Assembly: GCF_020092905.1 (NCBI RefSeq)
Contig: NZ_JAGSGB010000002.1
Coordinates: forward strand, 868,001-932,000
DNA length: 64,000 nucleotides
Source of the DNA: Pacificimonas aurantium
GTDB lineage: Bacteria; Pseudomonadota; Alphaproteobacteria; Sphingomonadales; Sphingomonadaceae
Direction of reading: 5' to 3'
Numbering within the stretch: the stretch's first letter is position 1; every line of letters starts with the position of its first letter. A program made the translations under genes and the position numbers. The notes below the pieces were generated by a model, which saw only the letters and a list, made by a program, of their open reading frames with translations, ran no database searches and was not told where the DNA came from. Of this stretch, positions 45,864 to 55,074 are shown piece by piece.

Positions 45864-47072
45864 TCAACCCATGAAGCTGTTGAGATGTTCGAACCGGGCG
45901 GGCGACACGACCTGCAGAGCGTCCTGGCGCTCGCCGCCCATCTCCTCGGCCACGAGGCGCGCGAGCGTGGGCCCGAGCGTGAAGGCGGAGCCGCCGCCGG
46001 CGACCCAGAAGCCGGGCATGCTGGGCACTTCGCCGGCAATGGGAAGCTGGTCTGCACTGACGGCGGTCTTGCCGGTCCATGTGCGAATGAGATTGAGCTC
46101 GGCAAGCTCCGGCACCAGCCGGGCCGCCACGGCAAGGTTCGGCGCGAGATTTTCCGGGCGGAGGTCAGGTCTCGCCGCCAAGTCGAACGACCCGTCCCGC
46201 CGGCGCAGGCGCGACGGCCAGCCGCCGCCGACCAGGACGTTCCCGGCATGCGCCTGCTTCATCGACAGCCGCGCGCCGACATGCTGGATCAGATGCGGCA
46301 TGAACGGCGCCGCGCGCTCGCTGACATTCATCTGCAGCGCGACCGGAAAGAGCGGCATGTGCAAATTGGCGAGACGGCAAATTTCAGGAGTCCAGACACC
46401 CGCAGCGACGAGCATGCGGTCGGTGCGGACACGGTGGCCCCTCCCCCCCTGCTCATAGTCGATGTCGAACCCGCCCGCGCGCGGTTCGATCGCGGTCACC
46501 GACGCCCGCAATGCGATGGCAGCGCCCGCAGCGGCCGCAGCCTCGGCAAAGGCAGGCGTCAGGCTGCGCGGGTCGGCATGCCCCTCGTCGGGAGCGTGGC
46601 TCGCGGCGAGAACGGCGTCCGAGAGATAGGGCGCGATACTGCGGGCCTCGTCTCCGTCGACCAGCCGGGTCGACAGGCCGTAGGACTGTTCGCGGGCGGC
46701 CTTCGCCTCAAGCAGCCTCGCCTGCTCGGCCGTTTCGGCAACCATCAGCCCGCCCGACATGTGGATGTGAAGGTCCCGGTCCAGAGCGTCTTCGAGTCCG
46801 CGCCAGTCCTCGATGGCGAGATTGTTGAGCGCCACGACCCGTGCCGCCTGCTCCGCCAGCGCCTCCCCATTTTCAAGAAAGCGCCGCTCGATCTGGAAAT
46901 GCAGCGAGCCGGCATTCTGACCCGAGGCGCCGCGGTTGAGGTCCCCGGCCTCGAGCAGCAGCACCGAGGCGCCTGCGCGGCCCAGATGCCAAGCGGCCGC
47001 GCAGCCGATCAGCCCGCCGCCGATCACCAGCGCATCAACCTTGCCCTCAGGTGCTATGTCCGGCTCTCCCAT
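45864..47072 (-). CDS. FAD-dependent amine/imino-acid dehydrogenase beta subunit (DadA/HcnC type)
   Basis: A 402-residue DAO-superfamily flavoprotein with VDALVIGGGLIGCAAAWHLGRAG at the N-terminus and RTWTGKTAVSADQLPIAGEVPSMPGFWVAGGGSAFTLGP near the C-terminus. This subunit probably carries the substrate site and oxidises a D-amino or D-imino acid, with electrons passing to the neighbouring iron-sulfur subunits. The order DapA-beta-gamma-alpha on one strand resembles D-hydroxyproline degradation operons. The exact substrate cannot be read from sequence. Confidence 0.88.
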   Translation of the reverse strand: MGEPDIAPEGKVDALVIGGGLIGCAAAWHLGRAGASVLLLEAGDLNRGASGQNAGSLHFQIERRFLENGEALAEQAARVVALNNLAIEDWRGLEDALDRDLHIHMSGGLMVAETAEQARLLEAKAAREQSYGLSTRLVDGDEARSIAPYLSDAVLAASHAPDEGHADPRSLTPAFAEAAAAAGAAIALRASVTAIEPRAGGFDIDYEQGGRGHRVRTDRMLVAAGVWTPEICRLANLHMPLFPVALQMNVSERAAPFMPHLIQHVGARLSMKQAHAGNVLVGGGWPSRLRRRDGSFDLAARPDLRPENLAPNLAVAARLVPELAELNLIRTWTGKTAVSADQLPIAGEVPSMPGFWVAGGGSAFTLGPTLARLVAEEMGGERQDALQVVSPARFEHLNSFMG

Positions 47073-47112
47073 CGTTCCGGGCGGCGCCCCGAAGGAGCCG
47101 GCGCGCCTGCCG

Positions 47113-48036
47113 CTACAGCTTTCCTAGCTTGCGCAGCGTTTCCTGGATATCGGCGAGATGGTCGCCCTCAACATCGAACAGCGGGCGGCGCACGTAGCCG
47201 CCGGGAAGACCCTGGGCGTTGAGCGCGGCCTTCAGGATTGCCGGACCGGAGCCGAAGCGCCCGACCAGATCCTTGGTGTACCATTCGTCGAGGATGAGGC
47301 GGTCCTTCTGACCACAGGCCCGGGCCTGGTCGATCTCGCCCGCCCAGAGGTGGTTGTAGAAGTCGGCATGCGTCCGGCCGAGAACGCCGCCGGCGCCCAT
47401 CGTGCCGTCACCGCCGCGCGCTTCCAGAAGAGCAAGACCGTGTTCGTCCATGCTGTGACCGAAAACGCGGACCTGATCGTTGAGCGCGAAAAAGGTCTGG
47501 GCGAAGCGGCGCAGGTCGCTGGTCGACTGCTTGATGGCGACCACATTTTCGAGGGTGGCAAGGCGCTCGAGCAGTTCGAGCTCCATGTCGATACCCGTTC
47601 CCGGCGGCCAGTTGTAAACGCAGATGGGCAGCGGCGTATGTTCGGAAATCGAAGCGTAGAATTCGTAGATTTCCGCGGCGTTCGGCCGGATATATGGCGG
47701 CGGCGTCACGAGAATGCCGTCGAAGCCTGCCTGATGCGCGGCAGCGGCGTGCGCCAGAACCCGCGCGGCGGTGTAGTCCGAACAGCCCGCGATAAGCGGC
47801 AGCTTGCCGCTGAGTTGCTGCCCCGCCGCGGCGAACAGGTCCGCGCGTTCAGCATCGGACAGGACCGGCCATTCGCCAGTCGTCCCTGCCACTACGAGCC
47901 CGTGCATTCCCTCGGCATGAAGCCACTCGAGAAGCTGTGCGAACGCAGACCGATCAAACGACGCGTCGGCTGCAAAGGGCGTGGTGATGGCAGGAATATA
48001 TCCCTGCCATGGCGCACGTGCGCGTTTGTCGGCCAA
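47113..48036 (-). CDS. Dihydrodipicolinate synthase/N-acetylneuraminate lyase family protein
   Basis: A 307-residue class I aldolase-fold enzyme. GTTGEWPVLSDAER is the family motif that binds the carboxylate of the keto acid. The Schiff-base Lys is in VVAIKQSTSD, and the Tyr partner is in PICVYNWPPGTG. Members include pyrroline-4-hydroxy-2-carboxylate deaminase of the hydroxyproline pathway, whose substrate is the product of D-hydroxyproline dehydrogenase. The adjacent three-subunit dehydrogenase makes that role the best guess. It is divergent from the LysR gene. Confidence 0.88.
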   Translation of the reverse strand: MADKRARAPWQGYIPAITTPFAADASFDRSAFAQLLEWLHAEGMHGLVVAGTTGEWPVLSDAERADLFAAAGQQLSGKLPLIAGCSDYTAARVLAHAAAAHQAGFDGILVTPPPYIRPNAAEIYEFYASISEHTPLPICVYNWPPGTGIDMELELLERLATLENVVAIKQSTSDLRRFAQTFFALNDQVRVFGHSMDEHGLALLEARGGDGTMGAGGVLGRTHADFYNHLWAGEIDQARACGQKDRLILDEWYTKDLVGRFGSGPAILKAALNAQGLPGGYVRRPLFDVEGDHLADIQETLRKLGKL

Positions 48037-48122
48037 ACTAAACCCCCGTCTTTATTTTTTTGCCCGCGAACGTGATGCGGTGCGGGCTTCTATTCGGCAA
48101 TAGCAACGACTGCCAGCTTTCG

Positions 48123-48137
48123 TTGCATATGGTGCAA
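48123..48137. promoter_or_regulatory. LysR-type box TTGC-N7-GCAA (copy 1, next to the LysR gene)
   Basis: The bases read TTGCATATGGTGCAA, an inverted repeat with arms TTGC and GCAA and an internal T-N11-A. It lies 20 bases upstream of the LysR ATG (48158) and 86 bases upstream of the DapA-family start (48036), the usual position of an autoregulatory LysR site. Two similar 15-mers occur at 55679 and 58530. Confidence 0.7.
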
Positions 48138-48157
48138 TGGCGCTGTAAGCAGGCGTC

Positions 48158-49078
48158 ATGAGCCAGCAATCCGTCCTTCTCGATGCGCGCCTGCGCTATT
48201 TCTACGAGGCCGCGAATCTCGGGTCGATGCGCCTCGCCAGCGACCGTATCGGCGTCGCGGTCTCCTCGATCAGCCGCCAGATTTCGCAGCTGGAACAAGT
48301 GTTCGGCGTTGCGCTGATCGAGCGGGGCCGCCGGTCCATCCGGCTGACGCAGGCCGGCCGGCTGGTGCATGATTTCTACAAGCAGCAGCTGGCGGACAGC
48401 GAGGCGCTGACAAATCGCCTGCAGGAGCTTCGCGAAATGAAGTCGGGCCGCGTCGACCTGGCGATCGGCGAGGGCTTCCTGAACCGCTCCGTGACCGAAG
48501 CACTGGAACAGTTTCAGCAGCGCAATCCGGGCATATCGCTGACCATCCAGTCGCCGCCCACCGCCGAGATCATCCGAATGGTGCTGGAGGACGAAGCGCA
48601 TATCGGCATGATCCTGAGCACCACCGCCGAACCGAAAATTCGCACGCGCGTGTCGGTTGCGCAGCCGCTGAACGCCGTTTGCTCCCCCGGTCACCCGCTG
48701 GCTGGCAAGACCTCTGTAACGCTGGCGGACCTCGCAAAGCACGACCTGTGTCTGCCGCCGCTGGAATTCAGGATCCGGCAAGCCCTGCGCGCGGCCGAAA
48801 AGCGCGCGCAGGCCTGGCTGAACCCCGCCATGACGACGACCTCGATCCACATGATGCGGGAGCTGGCGAAGGACGGCCAGATGGTGACCATTCTTCCCAC
48901 CATTTCCATCGTCGCCGAACTGGAGGAAGGCTCGCTTGTCTCCGTGCCCTTGCGCGACGAGGACCTGGAACATTCCTCGCTGAGCCTGATCTACCGCCTG
49001 GGCCGCCAGCTCGACGGGGCGCCCGCCCGGCTGCTGCAACTGCTGGAAGCGCGGCTGAAGACCTGGACCGACAGCTAG
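48158..49078 (+). CDS. LysR-family transcription regulator
   Basis: A 306-residue LysR protein. The N-terminal winged helix-turn-helix is at about residues 5-65 (LRYFYEAANLGSMRLASDRIGVAVSSISRQISQLEQVFGVALIERG). A linker helix follows, then a periplasmic-binding-protein-like effector domain from about residue 95 (GRVDLAIGEGFLNRSVTEALEQF). It is divergent from the DapA/dehydrogenase operon, with a LysR-type box between them. Two further copies of that box upstream of the TonB receptor and amidohydrolase units suggest that it regulates the whole 44-60 kb island. Confidence 0.92.
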   Translation: MSQQSVLLDARLRYFYEAANLGSMRLASDRIGVAVSSISRQISQLEQVFGVALIERGRRSIRLTQAGRLVHDFYKQQLADSEALTNRLQELREMKSGRVDLAIGEGFLNRSVTEALEQFQQRNPGISLTIQSPPTAEIIRMVLEDEAHIGMILSTTAEPKIRTRVSVAQPLNAVCSPGHPLAGKTSVTLADLAKHDLCLPPLEFRIRQALRAAEKRAQAWLNPAMTTTSIHMMRELAKDGQMVTILPTISIVAELEEGSLVSVPLRDEDLEHSSLSLIYRLGRQLDGAPARLLQLLEARLKTWTDS

Positions 49079-49091
49079 CCGCTGTCCATCT

Positions 49092-49111
49092 GACTTTCCG
49101 CGCCGAAAGTC
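49092..49111. terminator. Short inverted repeat between convergent genes
   Basis: GACTTTC (49092-49098) and GAAAGTC (49105-49111) form a 7-pair stem with a 6-base loop. It lies between the stop of the LysR gene (49078) and the stop of the symporter gene (49113), where a bidirectional terminator is expected. There is no long T-run, so the call is tentative. Confidence 0.4.
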
Positions 49112-49112
49112 G

Positions 49113-50573
49113 TCAAGCGGATGCGGGCTGCGGCGCGGTCCGGGCCGGGGTCCAGACCAGGCAGACCGCAATCGTGACGATGAAGCCCACCGCCATGGCG
49201 AGGAGGCCGTGGTCCCATTCCGGGAAATAGCCATTCCAGAACTTCTGCGCGGCCGGCAGGAGCAGCGCGATATAGCCCGCCACGATGCCGGCGAAGACCC
49301 CGCCCGCATGCGCGCGCGGCCACAGGAAGGCGAGGAATACGCCGGGCGCGAGCATGCCGATGGCGGCGTAGGCGGACAGGCCGATCTCAACGAGCGATTC
49401 GGAGCCGCCGAGCGTGAGATATACCGAGATAGCCGCCGAGACGATCATCGCCCCGCGCGAGACGAACAGGCTGGTCCGCTCGCCCATTGCCGGAAAAAGC
49501 GGCGCCGCGACGTTGCGGCTGAAGATCGACCCTGCCGTCAGGAGCAGCACCGATCCCGGAACGAGCGCCAGAAGGCACGCCGTGCCCGCGAACAGCCCTA
49601 CCGCCCAGGACGGGTAGGTTTCGGCGACGAACTCGATCAACACGGCATTCGGATCGCCGCCGAGCGGCTGCGTGCCGGCCAGAAGTGCCGCGAAGCCAAG
49701 AAGGATAATGAAGAAATAGGACAGCGAATAGAGCGGCTGCCAGATGGCGTTGCGGCGGATCGTCGACAGCGTGCCCGACGAATAGCAGAGCTGGAACATG
49801 TGCGGCAGCACCCAGGTGCCGAGCGCGACATTGAGCGCGGCCGTCATCAGCCAGGTCGTCGACAGTCCCGCGTCCGGCTGCAGGCCCGGAAGATGGCCGA
49901 TACCCGGATAGCTGTCCTGCGCCAGCCGGTAGACGTCGATCAGCGAACTTGCCCCCACCCGGTCGGCCACCGTCAGGCATAGGCCGATGACGATGACGAG
50001 CATGAGGATATCCTTCACCGCGGCGGCGAAAGCGGCCGAGCGCAGTCCGGCGAAGTACACGAAAAGAAGCATCGAGCCGGCCGCGATGATCGCGGCCGGC
50101 ACCGTACCGACCTGCTCGCCGAGGGTCAGCCGCACGATAAGGCTGAGCGCGACGATCTGAATCTGAACATAGACGATGAGCGCGGCGATGCCGGCGAGAC
50201 CGACCACGATGCCCAGCCAGGGGGCGCGGTAATGATCGGCGAAGAAATCCGCCTGCGTGACGAGGTCGCCCTTCTTTCCCGCCGCCCAGATGCGCGGCAT
50301 CAGCAGATAGCCGACCGTCGCGGCAAGCGACACGGACGTGAAGGCCAGATAGGCTGGCGCCCCGAAGGCCCAGGCATAGCCCGATATGCCGAGCACGGCG
50401 AAAGTCGTATAAATCTCGCCCGCGTTCAGGAACCAGAAGATGAATACGCCGAAGCGGCGCCCGCCGACGGCCCATTCGGTCATCGACTGCGCCGCCTTCT
50501 GCTGACGCCGCCCATACAAGATCGCCCCGAGAATGGTGCCGAGGATGATGGCGATGGTCAGGGCGAGGATCAC
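49113..50573 (-). CDS. Sodium:solute symporter (SSS family)
   Basis: A 486-residue polytopic membrane protein with about 13 hydrophobic helices. The core has AVGGRRFGVFIFWFLNAGEIYTTFAVLG and GLRSAAFAAAVKDILM, typical of SSS transporters (PutP/ActP/PanF group) that drive uptake with sodium. It starts 4 bases before the end of the DUF3311 gene, and together with the DUF885 gene forms one transcript. Proline or short peptides are plausible substrates because the neighbours are peptidase-like; this is inference. Confidence 0.92.
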   Translation of the reverse strand: MILALTIAIILGTILGAILYGRRQQKAAQSMTEWAVGGRRFGVFIFWFLNAGEIYTTFAVLGISGYAWAFGAPAYLAFTSVSLAATVGYLLMPRIWAAGKKGDLVTQADFFADHYRAPWLGIVVGLAGIAALIVYVQIQIVALSLIVRLTLGEQVGTVPAAIIAAGSMLLFVYFAGLRSAAFAAAVKDILMLVIVIGLCLTVADRVGASSLIDVYRLAQDSYPGIGHLPGLQPDAGLSTTWLMTAALNVALGTWVLPHMFQLCYSSGTLSTIRRNAIWQPLYSLSYFFIILLGFAALLAGTQPLGGDPNAVLIEFVAETYPSWAVGLFAGTACLLALVPGSVLLLTAGSIFSRNVAAPLFPAMGERTSLFVSRGAMIVSAAISVYLTLGGSESLVEIGLSAYAAIGMLAPGVFLAFLWPRAHAGGVFAGIVAGYIALLLPAAQKFWNGYFPEWDHGLLAMAVGFIVTIAVCLVWTPARTAPQPASA

Positions 50574-50818
50574 AGATCCTCTCCTTCCGGCGCGCCTTCG
50601 GCGCGGTCACGCCTGCGATCGAGCGTGAAGACCGTGGCGATGATGCCGGAGGTTACGAGAATGCCGACCATCTGCCACACCATCGGAAAGGGCAGCGACA
50701 GAACGCGCATGTCGACCGAATTGGCGAAGGGCACGAGGCCGATCTGCCAGATGAACGGAATGATCAGCAGCAGGCGGTAATGGCGCCAGCCGGACCTGCT
50801 GGCCGGGCGATCATCCAT
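50570..50818 (-). CDS. DUF3311-type small membrane protein, symporter partner
   Basis: An 82-residue protein with two hydrophobic helices separated by a short loop. Small proteins of this kind often lie directly upstream of SSS symporters and are thought to be accessory subunits. It overlaps the DUF885 stop by 8 bases and the symporter start by 4 bases, a tight arrangement that argues for stoichiometric coupling. The function is otherwise unknown. Confidence 0.75.
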   Translation of the reverse strand: MDDRPASRSGWRHYRLLLIIPFIWQIGLVPFANSVDMRVLSLPFPMVWQMVGILVTSGIIATVFTLDRRRDRAEGAPEGEDL

Positions 50819-52649
50819 CGGTCGCCGCCCCTGCTGCCGGACCGCCGTCCCACTGCTCGACGGCCTGAGCCAGGACCGCCATCGGCATCGGGCCGGATTC
50901 GAGCACGAGATCGTGGAAATTGCGGACGTCGAAGCTGGCGCCGAGACGGCTGCGCGCCGCCTCCCGCGCCGCGACGATCGAGTTGGCGCCCACCTTGAAG
51001 CTGCACGCCTGCCCCGGATAGACGCTGTACCGGACGACTTCGCGCTCCGTGGATTCGCGCTGTTCGCCGGCGTTGTTCACCATCCAGTCGACGGCCTGTT
51101 CGCGGCTCCAGCGTTCGTGATGCATGCCGGTGTCGACCACGATGCGCGCGGCGCGGAAGAGCTGCGACTGCAGCTCGCCGATCACCGCAAAGGGCTCGCC
51201 CTCGAACACGCCCATTTCGCGGGCGACCTGCTGGGCATAGAGCGCCCAGCCCTCGGTATAGGCGGAAAAGCGCACGATCTGGCGGAACAGCGGCAGATCG
51301 CCTGCCGTCGACAGGACGCTATACTGGAAATGATGGCCCGGAACCGCCTCGTGGTGGGTCAGCGTGGCAAGGCGCCAGAGCGGATGCTCGGCCGGATTCT
51401 TAAGATTGAGCGAGTAGATGCCCGGCTCGCCGTCCGCGCCTCCGGAGTAAAAGGCGCCGGGCGCCCCGTTCTCGATAGCCTCGGGAATGCGGCGAACGCG
51501 CAGCGGATTTACATGCGTGTTGCCGAAGGCCTGCGGCAAACGCGCCACCGCCTCCTCGACAAATCCCTGCGCGCGCTCGAGCAGCGCCTCGCGGCCAGCG
51601 TCGGTCGCCGGAAGGAGGAAGCGCGGATCGCGGTCGAGCGCGGCGATGCGCTCGCCGACCGTACCGCTCGTCATCCCCTGCGCCCTGAGTAGCGTGTCGA
51701 TCCGGGCGATTAGGTCCTCGCACTGGGCAAGACCTTCGCGGTGGAGCTCGCCGGGCGAGATGTCGGATGTGGTGTTCGAGCGGACCGCACCGGCATAGTA
51801 GCGGTCGCCCTCGGGAAGTCGCCAGACCCCGCCAATGTCGCTGGCGTCCGCACGCAGCGACCGCAGCATCTCGACCTGGCGGTTGAGGGCGGGCACGACT
51901 TCGGCTGTAAAGATCTGCTGGGCCGGCCGTTGAAGATCGGCGAGCCCGGCCTCCCGCGCGCGGCGGATCGCGGGCGCGGTGAGGTTGCTTTCGAGCACCG
52001 GCGTATCGCGCAGAAGTTCGATCTGCGGAATGGTGCGGTCGATGACGAAGCCGGGCGGCGAAACGCCCTGCAAGGCGTCGTGACGGATGCGCTGCGTTTC
52101 CTGGTCGATGACCTCCGCATAGGCGCGAAGACGCGAAATCCACGCCTCCCGGTCGGCGGCGGTCTCAAGCGGATGGCGCGAACCGATGAAATCCGGCAGC
52201 CAGTAATAGGCGCCGTTCATCTGGCTGACGACATAGGGGCTGGGCCTGAGATTGAGGTCCATATAGCCGTAGCTGCCAAGCCCGAAGGCCAGGTTCTCGT
52301 AGACGAAATGCGCGATGTCGTAGTCGAGGCGGCTGCGCGGTGAGAGCGCGGTGCGGTCGATCGACGTTTCGAGCTCGACGCGGGCGCTTGCCACCGCGGC
52401 ACGGTCACGCGCGCGGCCGGCCAGCGAGCGGTCGTCGAGCATTCCGCGAAGCGCGGCATGGTCGCCGATGTCGTAGCCGGCGCCCGTCGCCTCCTGCGGA
52501 GAGCGGGCGAGCATGTCCTCGGCGTGGCGCTGGAGCATCGCCTGAAGCGCGGCATCGGCCGTGCCCGGCTGGGCCGCGAAGGCGAGGCCGGCACGGGCAA
52601 AAAGAGCGCCCGCAGCGGCGCTCTCGAGAAAGGTACGGCGGGTGAACAA
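50811..52649 (-). CDS. Tat-exported DUF885 metallohydrolase (first copy)
   Basis: A 612-residue protein with a Tat signal peptide (FTRRTFLESAAAGALFARAGLAFA). The C-terminal half contains HHEAVPGHHFQYSVLS, an HExxPGHH zinc motif characteristic of DUF885, followed by a conserved EGWALYAQQVAREMG. Family members are distant relatives of zinc peptidases and several act on peptides or amides. The start codon is TTG at 52649. It lies downstream of the TonB receptor and upstream of the symporter genes on the same strand. Confidence 0.85.
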   Translation of the reverse strand: MFTRRTFLESAAAGALFARAGLAFAAQPGTADAALQAMLQRHAEDMLARSPQEATGAGYDIGDHAALRGMLDDRSLAGRARDRAAVASARVELETSIDRTALSPRSRLDYDIAHFVYENLAFGLGSYGYMDLNLRPSPYVVSQMNGAYYWLPDFIGSRHPLETAADREAWISRLRAYAEVIDQETQRIRHDALQGVSPPGFVIDRTIPQIELLRDTPVLESNLTAPAIRRAREAGLADLQRPAQQIFTAEVVPALNRQVEMLRSLRADASDIGGVWRLPEGDRYYAGAVRSNTTSDISPGELHREGLAQCEDLIARIDTLLRAQGMTSGTVGERIAALDRDPRFLLPATDAGREALLERAQGFVEEAVARLPQAFGNTHVNPLRVRRIPEAIENGAPGAFYSGGADGEPGIYSLNLKNPAEHPLWRLATLTHHEAVPGHHFQYSVLSTAGDLPLFRQIVRFSAYTEGWALYAQQVAREMGVFEGEPFAVIGELQSQLFRAARIVVDTGMHHERWSREQAVDWMVNNAGEQRESTEREVVRYSVYPGQACSFKVGANSIVAAREAARSRLGASFDVRNFHDLVLESGPMPMAVLAQAVEQWDGGPAAGAATDG

Positions 52650-52677
52650 GCAAAAACCCCCTGTGCTATCGGTGGGA

Positions 52678-52705
52678 CGGGGCGGCCAATACTCCGGCCG
52701 CCCCG
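52678..52705 (-). terminator. Strong hairpin between the TonB receptor and DUF885 genes
   Basis: CGGGGCGGCC and GGCCGCCCCG form a perfect 10-pair stem with an 8-base loop, lying between the receptor stop (52718) and the DUF885 start (52649). The next T-run, GGGGGTTTTTG, comes only about 17 bases after the stem. It may act as a partial terminator or as an mRNA 3'-end stabiliser, reducing expression of the hydrolase relative to the receptor. Confidence 0.55.
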
Positions 52706-52717
52706 ACGCCGGCTTCC

Positions 52718-54997
52718 TTAAAACTTATAGGAAGCGCGAACACCCCAGCGGCGAACCGAAGGCTCAACCTGAGCGCCGCTGTAGAAGGCCTTGGTGTAGA
52801 CGTTCGGGAAATACTCTTCGTCGAAGAGGTTCTCGACATAAGCCTCGAGCCGCGTCGCCTGCCCCTCGACACCGATGCGCAGGTTCACCGTGTTGTAGCT
52901 CGGCGAGATGAAGGGGTAATAGTCGTAGCGGTATGCGTAGTCGTTCGAGAGAATCTCGTCGCGATACTTGTACTCGCCGCGGACATAGCCCTCATAGCTG
53001 TCGCTGAGCGGGACAAAATACTGCGCCTGCGCGCTGAGTGTCCATTTCGGTGCGTTCGGGAGCGGTTCACCCGACAGGTCGAGCTCGCCGCCGTCGATCA
53101 GCGCGTTCGGATAATCGACGAACTCGGCATGGTTGTAACCGGCCTGTCCCGACAGGATGAACTGCGGCGTGATGTTGGCATCGAAGCTGAGCTCGAGACC
53201 GTAGCTTTCGGCCGACGCCGCGTTCGCGACACCGCTGACACCGCGCAGAAGGCCGGTGTCGGGATCGATGAACTGGAAGCGGATGTTACGCTGTACATCG
53301 GTCCAGTCCATGTAGAAGGCCGTGACGTCGAAGCGCAGACGGCGATCGAACAGTTCGAACTTGGTGCCGACCTCGTAGTTCCAGAGGGTCTCAGGATCGA
53401 ACTCGTCGCTCAGCTGCTCGCTGCCGGACGTCTGCGTACCGCCGGATTTGAAGCCGCGCGAGACGGTGGCATAGACGAGGAGGTCGTCCTGCGGCGTGTA
53501 GGTCAGCGTGAACTTCGGCGAGAAGTCCTTGAAGGACGCTTCGCGGTCGTTCGTCCCGGTGATCACTTCGTTCGAACGGGTCTGCGAGACGTTGCTCGTC
53601 TTTTCGTACGAGTAACGGCCGCCGACCATCGCCGAGAAGGTGTCGCTGAAATTGTAGGTCGCCTGGCCGAAGACCGCCCAGTATTCGCTTTCGGATTCAG
53701 AGTCCGCTCCGGTGACTTCGAGCCCTTCGCAGCTGTCGCAAAGCGGGCTGTCGGCACCGTGATAAGTGGACTGGTCGTTCGACCCCTCGTCCTTGCCGGC
53801 CGTGACGCCGACGCTCCATTCGAAAACCTGGGCGCCGAGCGACTGGACGCGCAGTTCACCGCTGGTGGACTCGCGGGAAAGCAGCAGGTCCTCGTAGAAG
53901 AAGTCCGGGCTGCCGCCATCGACATCGCCATAGTTGAACAGGTCGGACTCGATGTGACCGAGGATGCCGACGACGCTGATGGTGTCGAAATCATACTGCG
54001 CCCGCGTCGACACGAACTGATACTCGCTGCCGACTTCCTGTTCGCGGTTGAAGTTCACCTGGTCGTCATTTTCAGGGTAGAAGCCGACGCCGTCGGGATC
54101 GGTGATCTCCGTCCGGTCGGTCGTGCCGTCGCCCGAGGCGCCATAGTACACAGAGCGCCAGGTGTTTGTGAGGTAGCCGGTCGGGACACCGGCGCGCATG
54201 CCGTTGGTCTCGTCGGAATAGCTGTAGGTGAAGTCCCAGGTCAGGCGGTCCGTCGGCGTCAGGCGCGCCTGGATACGGCCGTTATAATATTCGCTGTCGT
54301 TGCCGCCGCCGATCGGGTTGATGTTCTCGATGTTGCCGTCCGAGGTCGCGAACTGGCCGACCGCGCGCACCGCGAGCAGATCGTCGACGACGGGCACGTT
54401 GAGAACGCCGTGGCCTTCCCAAGTGTCGAAGCTGCTATAGCCGAGGCCGATCTCGCCCTCGAACTCGTTCACCGGTTTGTTGGTGACGATGTTGATCGCA
54501 CCGCCGACCGAATTGCGACCGAAATAGGTCCCCTGCGGGCCGCGCAGCACCTCGATGCGCTGCAAGTCGGCGAGCTGCGGGTTGCTGGTACCCGGCGCGA
54601 CGTTGAATTCGTCGATATAGAAGCCGTAGGTGCCCTGACGCACATCGGCATAGGGATTGAGCAGGTTCGAAATGCCGCGGATCGACAGGTCCTTACGGTC
54701 GCGCGAACCGTTCGACTGGAAGCTGACATTCGGAACGAGGGCGAAGTAGTCTTCGACATCGTCCACATTCTGCCGCTCGAGGGTCTGTTCGGACACGGCG
54801 GAAATGGCGACCGGAACGTCCTGCAGCGATTCCTCGCGGCGCTGCGCCGTCACGACGATCACGGGCGGCTCGTAGACGTCCGACGAGGCGGAAGGCGCCT
54901 CCTGTGCGGCTGCCGGCGTCGCCGCAAGCAGCAAGGCGACGGCGCTCGAAGCGGCGCCCGTCAGGAAGGCAGCAGTCCTGGAATTAATTTTATGCAT
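52718..54997 (-). CDS. TonB-dependent outer-membrane receptor
   Basis: A 759-residue receptor. A signal peptide (about residues 1-31) ends in ATPAAAQ. A TonB-box-like PPVIVVTAQRREES precedes the plug domain (QDVPVAISAVSEQTLERQNVDD, RIEVLRGPQGTYFGRNSVGGAINIVTNKP), and a 22-strand-type barrel ends in the aromatic KF (RRWGVRASYKF). It would import a nutrient too large for porins. The ATG at 54997 is 7 bases after AAGGAG; a TTG at 55000 is possible. The neighbours suggest a peptide-derived substrate. Confidence 0.95.
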   Translation of the reverse strand: MHKINSRTAAFLTGAASSAVALLLAATPAAAQEAPSASSDVYEPPVIVVTAQRREESLQDVPVAISAVSEQTLERQNVDDVEDYFALVPNVSFQSNGSRDRKDLSIRGISNLLNPYADVRQGTYGFYIDEFNVAPGTSNPQLADLQRIEVLRGPQGTYFGRNSVGGAINIVTNKPVNEFEGEIGLGYSSFDTWEGHGVLNVPVVDDLLAVRAVGQFATSDGNIENINPIGGGNDSEYYNGRIQARLTPTDRLTWDFTYSYSDETNGMRAGVPTGYLTNTWRSVYYGASGDGTTDRTEITDPDGVGFYPENDDQVNFNREQEVGSEYQFVSTRAQYDFDTISVVGILGHIESDLFNYGDVDGGSPDFFYEDLLLSRESTSGELRVQSLGAQVFEWSVGVTAGKDEGSNDQSTYHGADSPLCDSCEGLEVTGADSESESEYWAVFGQATYNFSDTFSAMVGGRYSYEKTSNVSQTRSNEVITGTNDREASFKDFSPKFTLTYTPQDDLLVYATVSRGFKSGGTQTSGSEQLSDEFDPETLWNYEVGTKFELFDRRLRFDVTAFYMDWTDVQRNIRFQFIDPDTGLLRGVSGVANAASAESYGLELSFDANITPQFILSGQAGYNHAEFVDYPNALIDGGELDLSGEPLPNAPKWTLSAQAQYFVPLSDSYEGYVRGEYKYRDEILSNDYAYRYDYYPFISPSYNTVNLRIGVEGQATRLEAYVENLFDEEYFPNVYTKAFYSGAQVEPSVRRWGVRASYKF

Positions 54998-55074
54998 CAA
55001 GCATCTCCTTGTACGGCCATGACACCCCCCTGGCGCGCGACCGAATTTGAAAAGTCTGGTGGTCTAGGAGCGGG

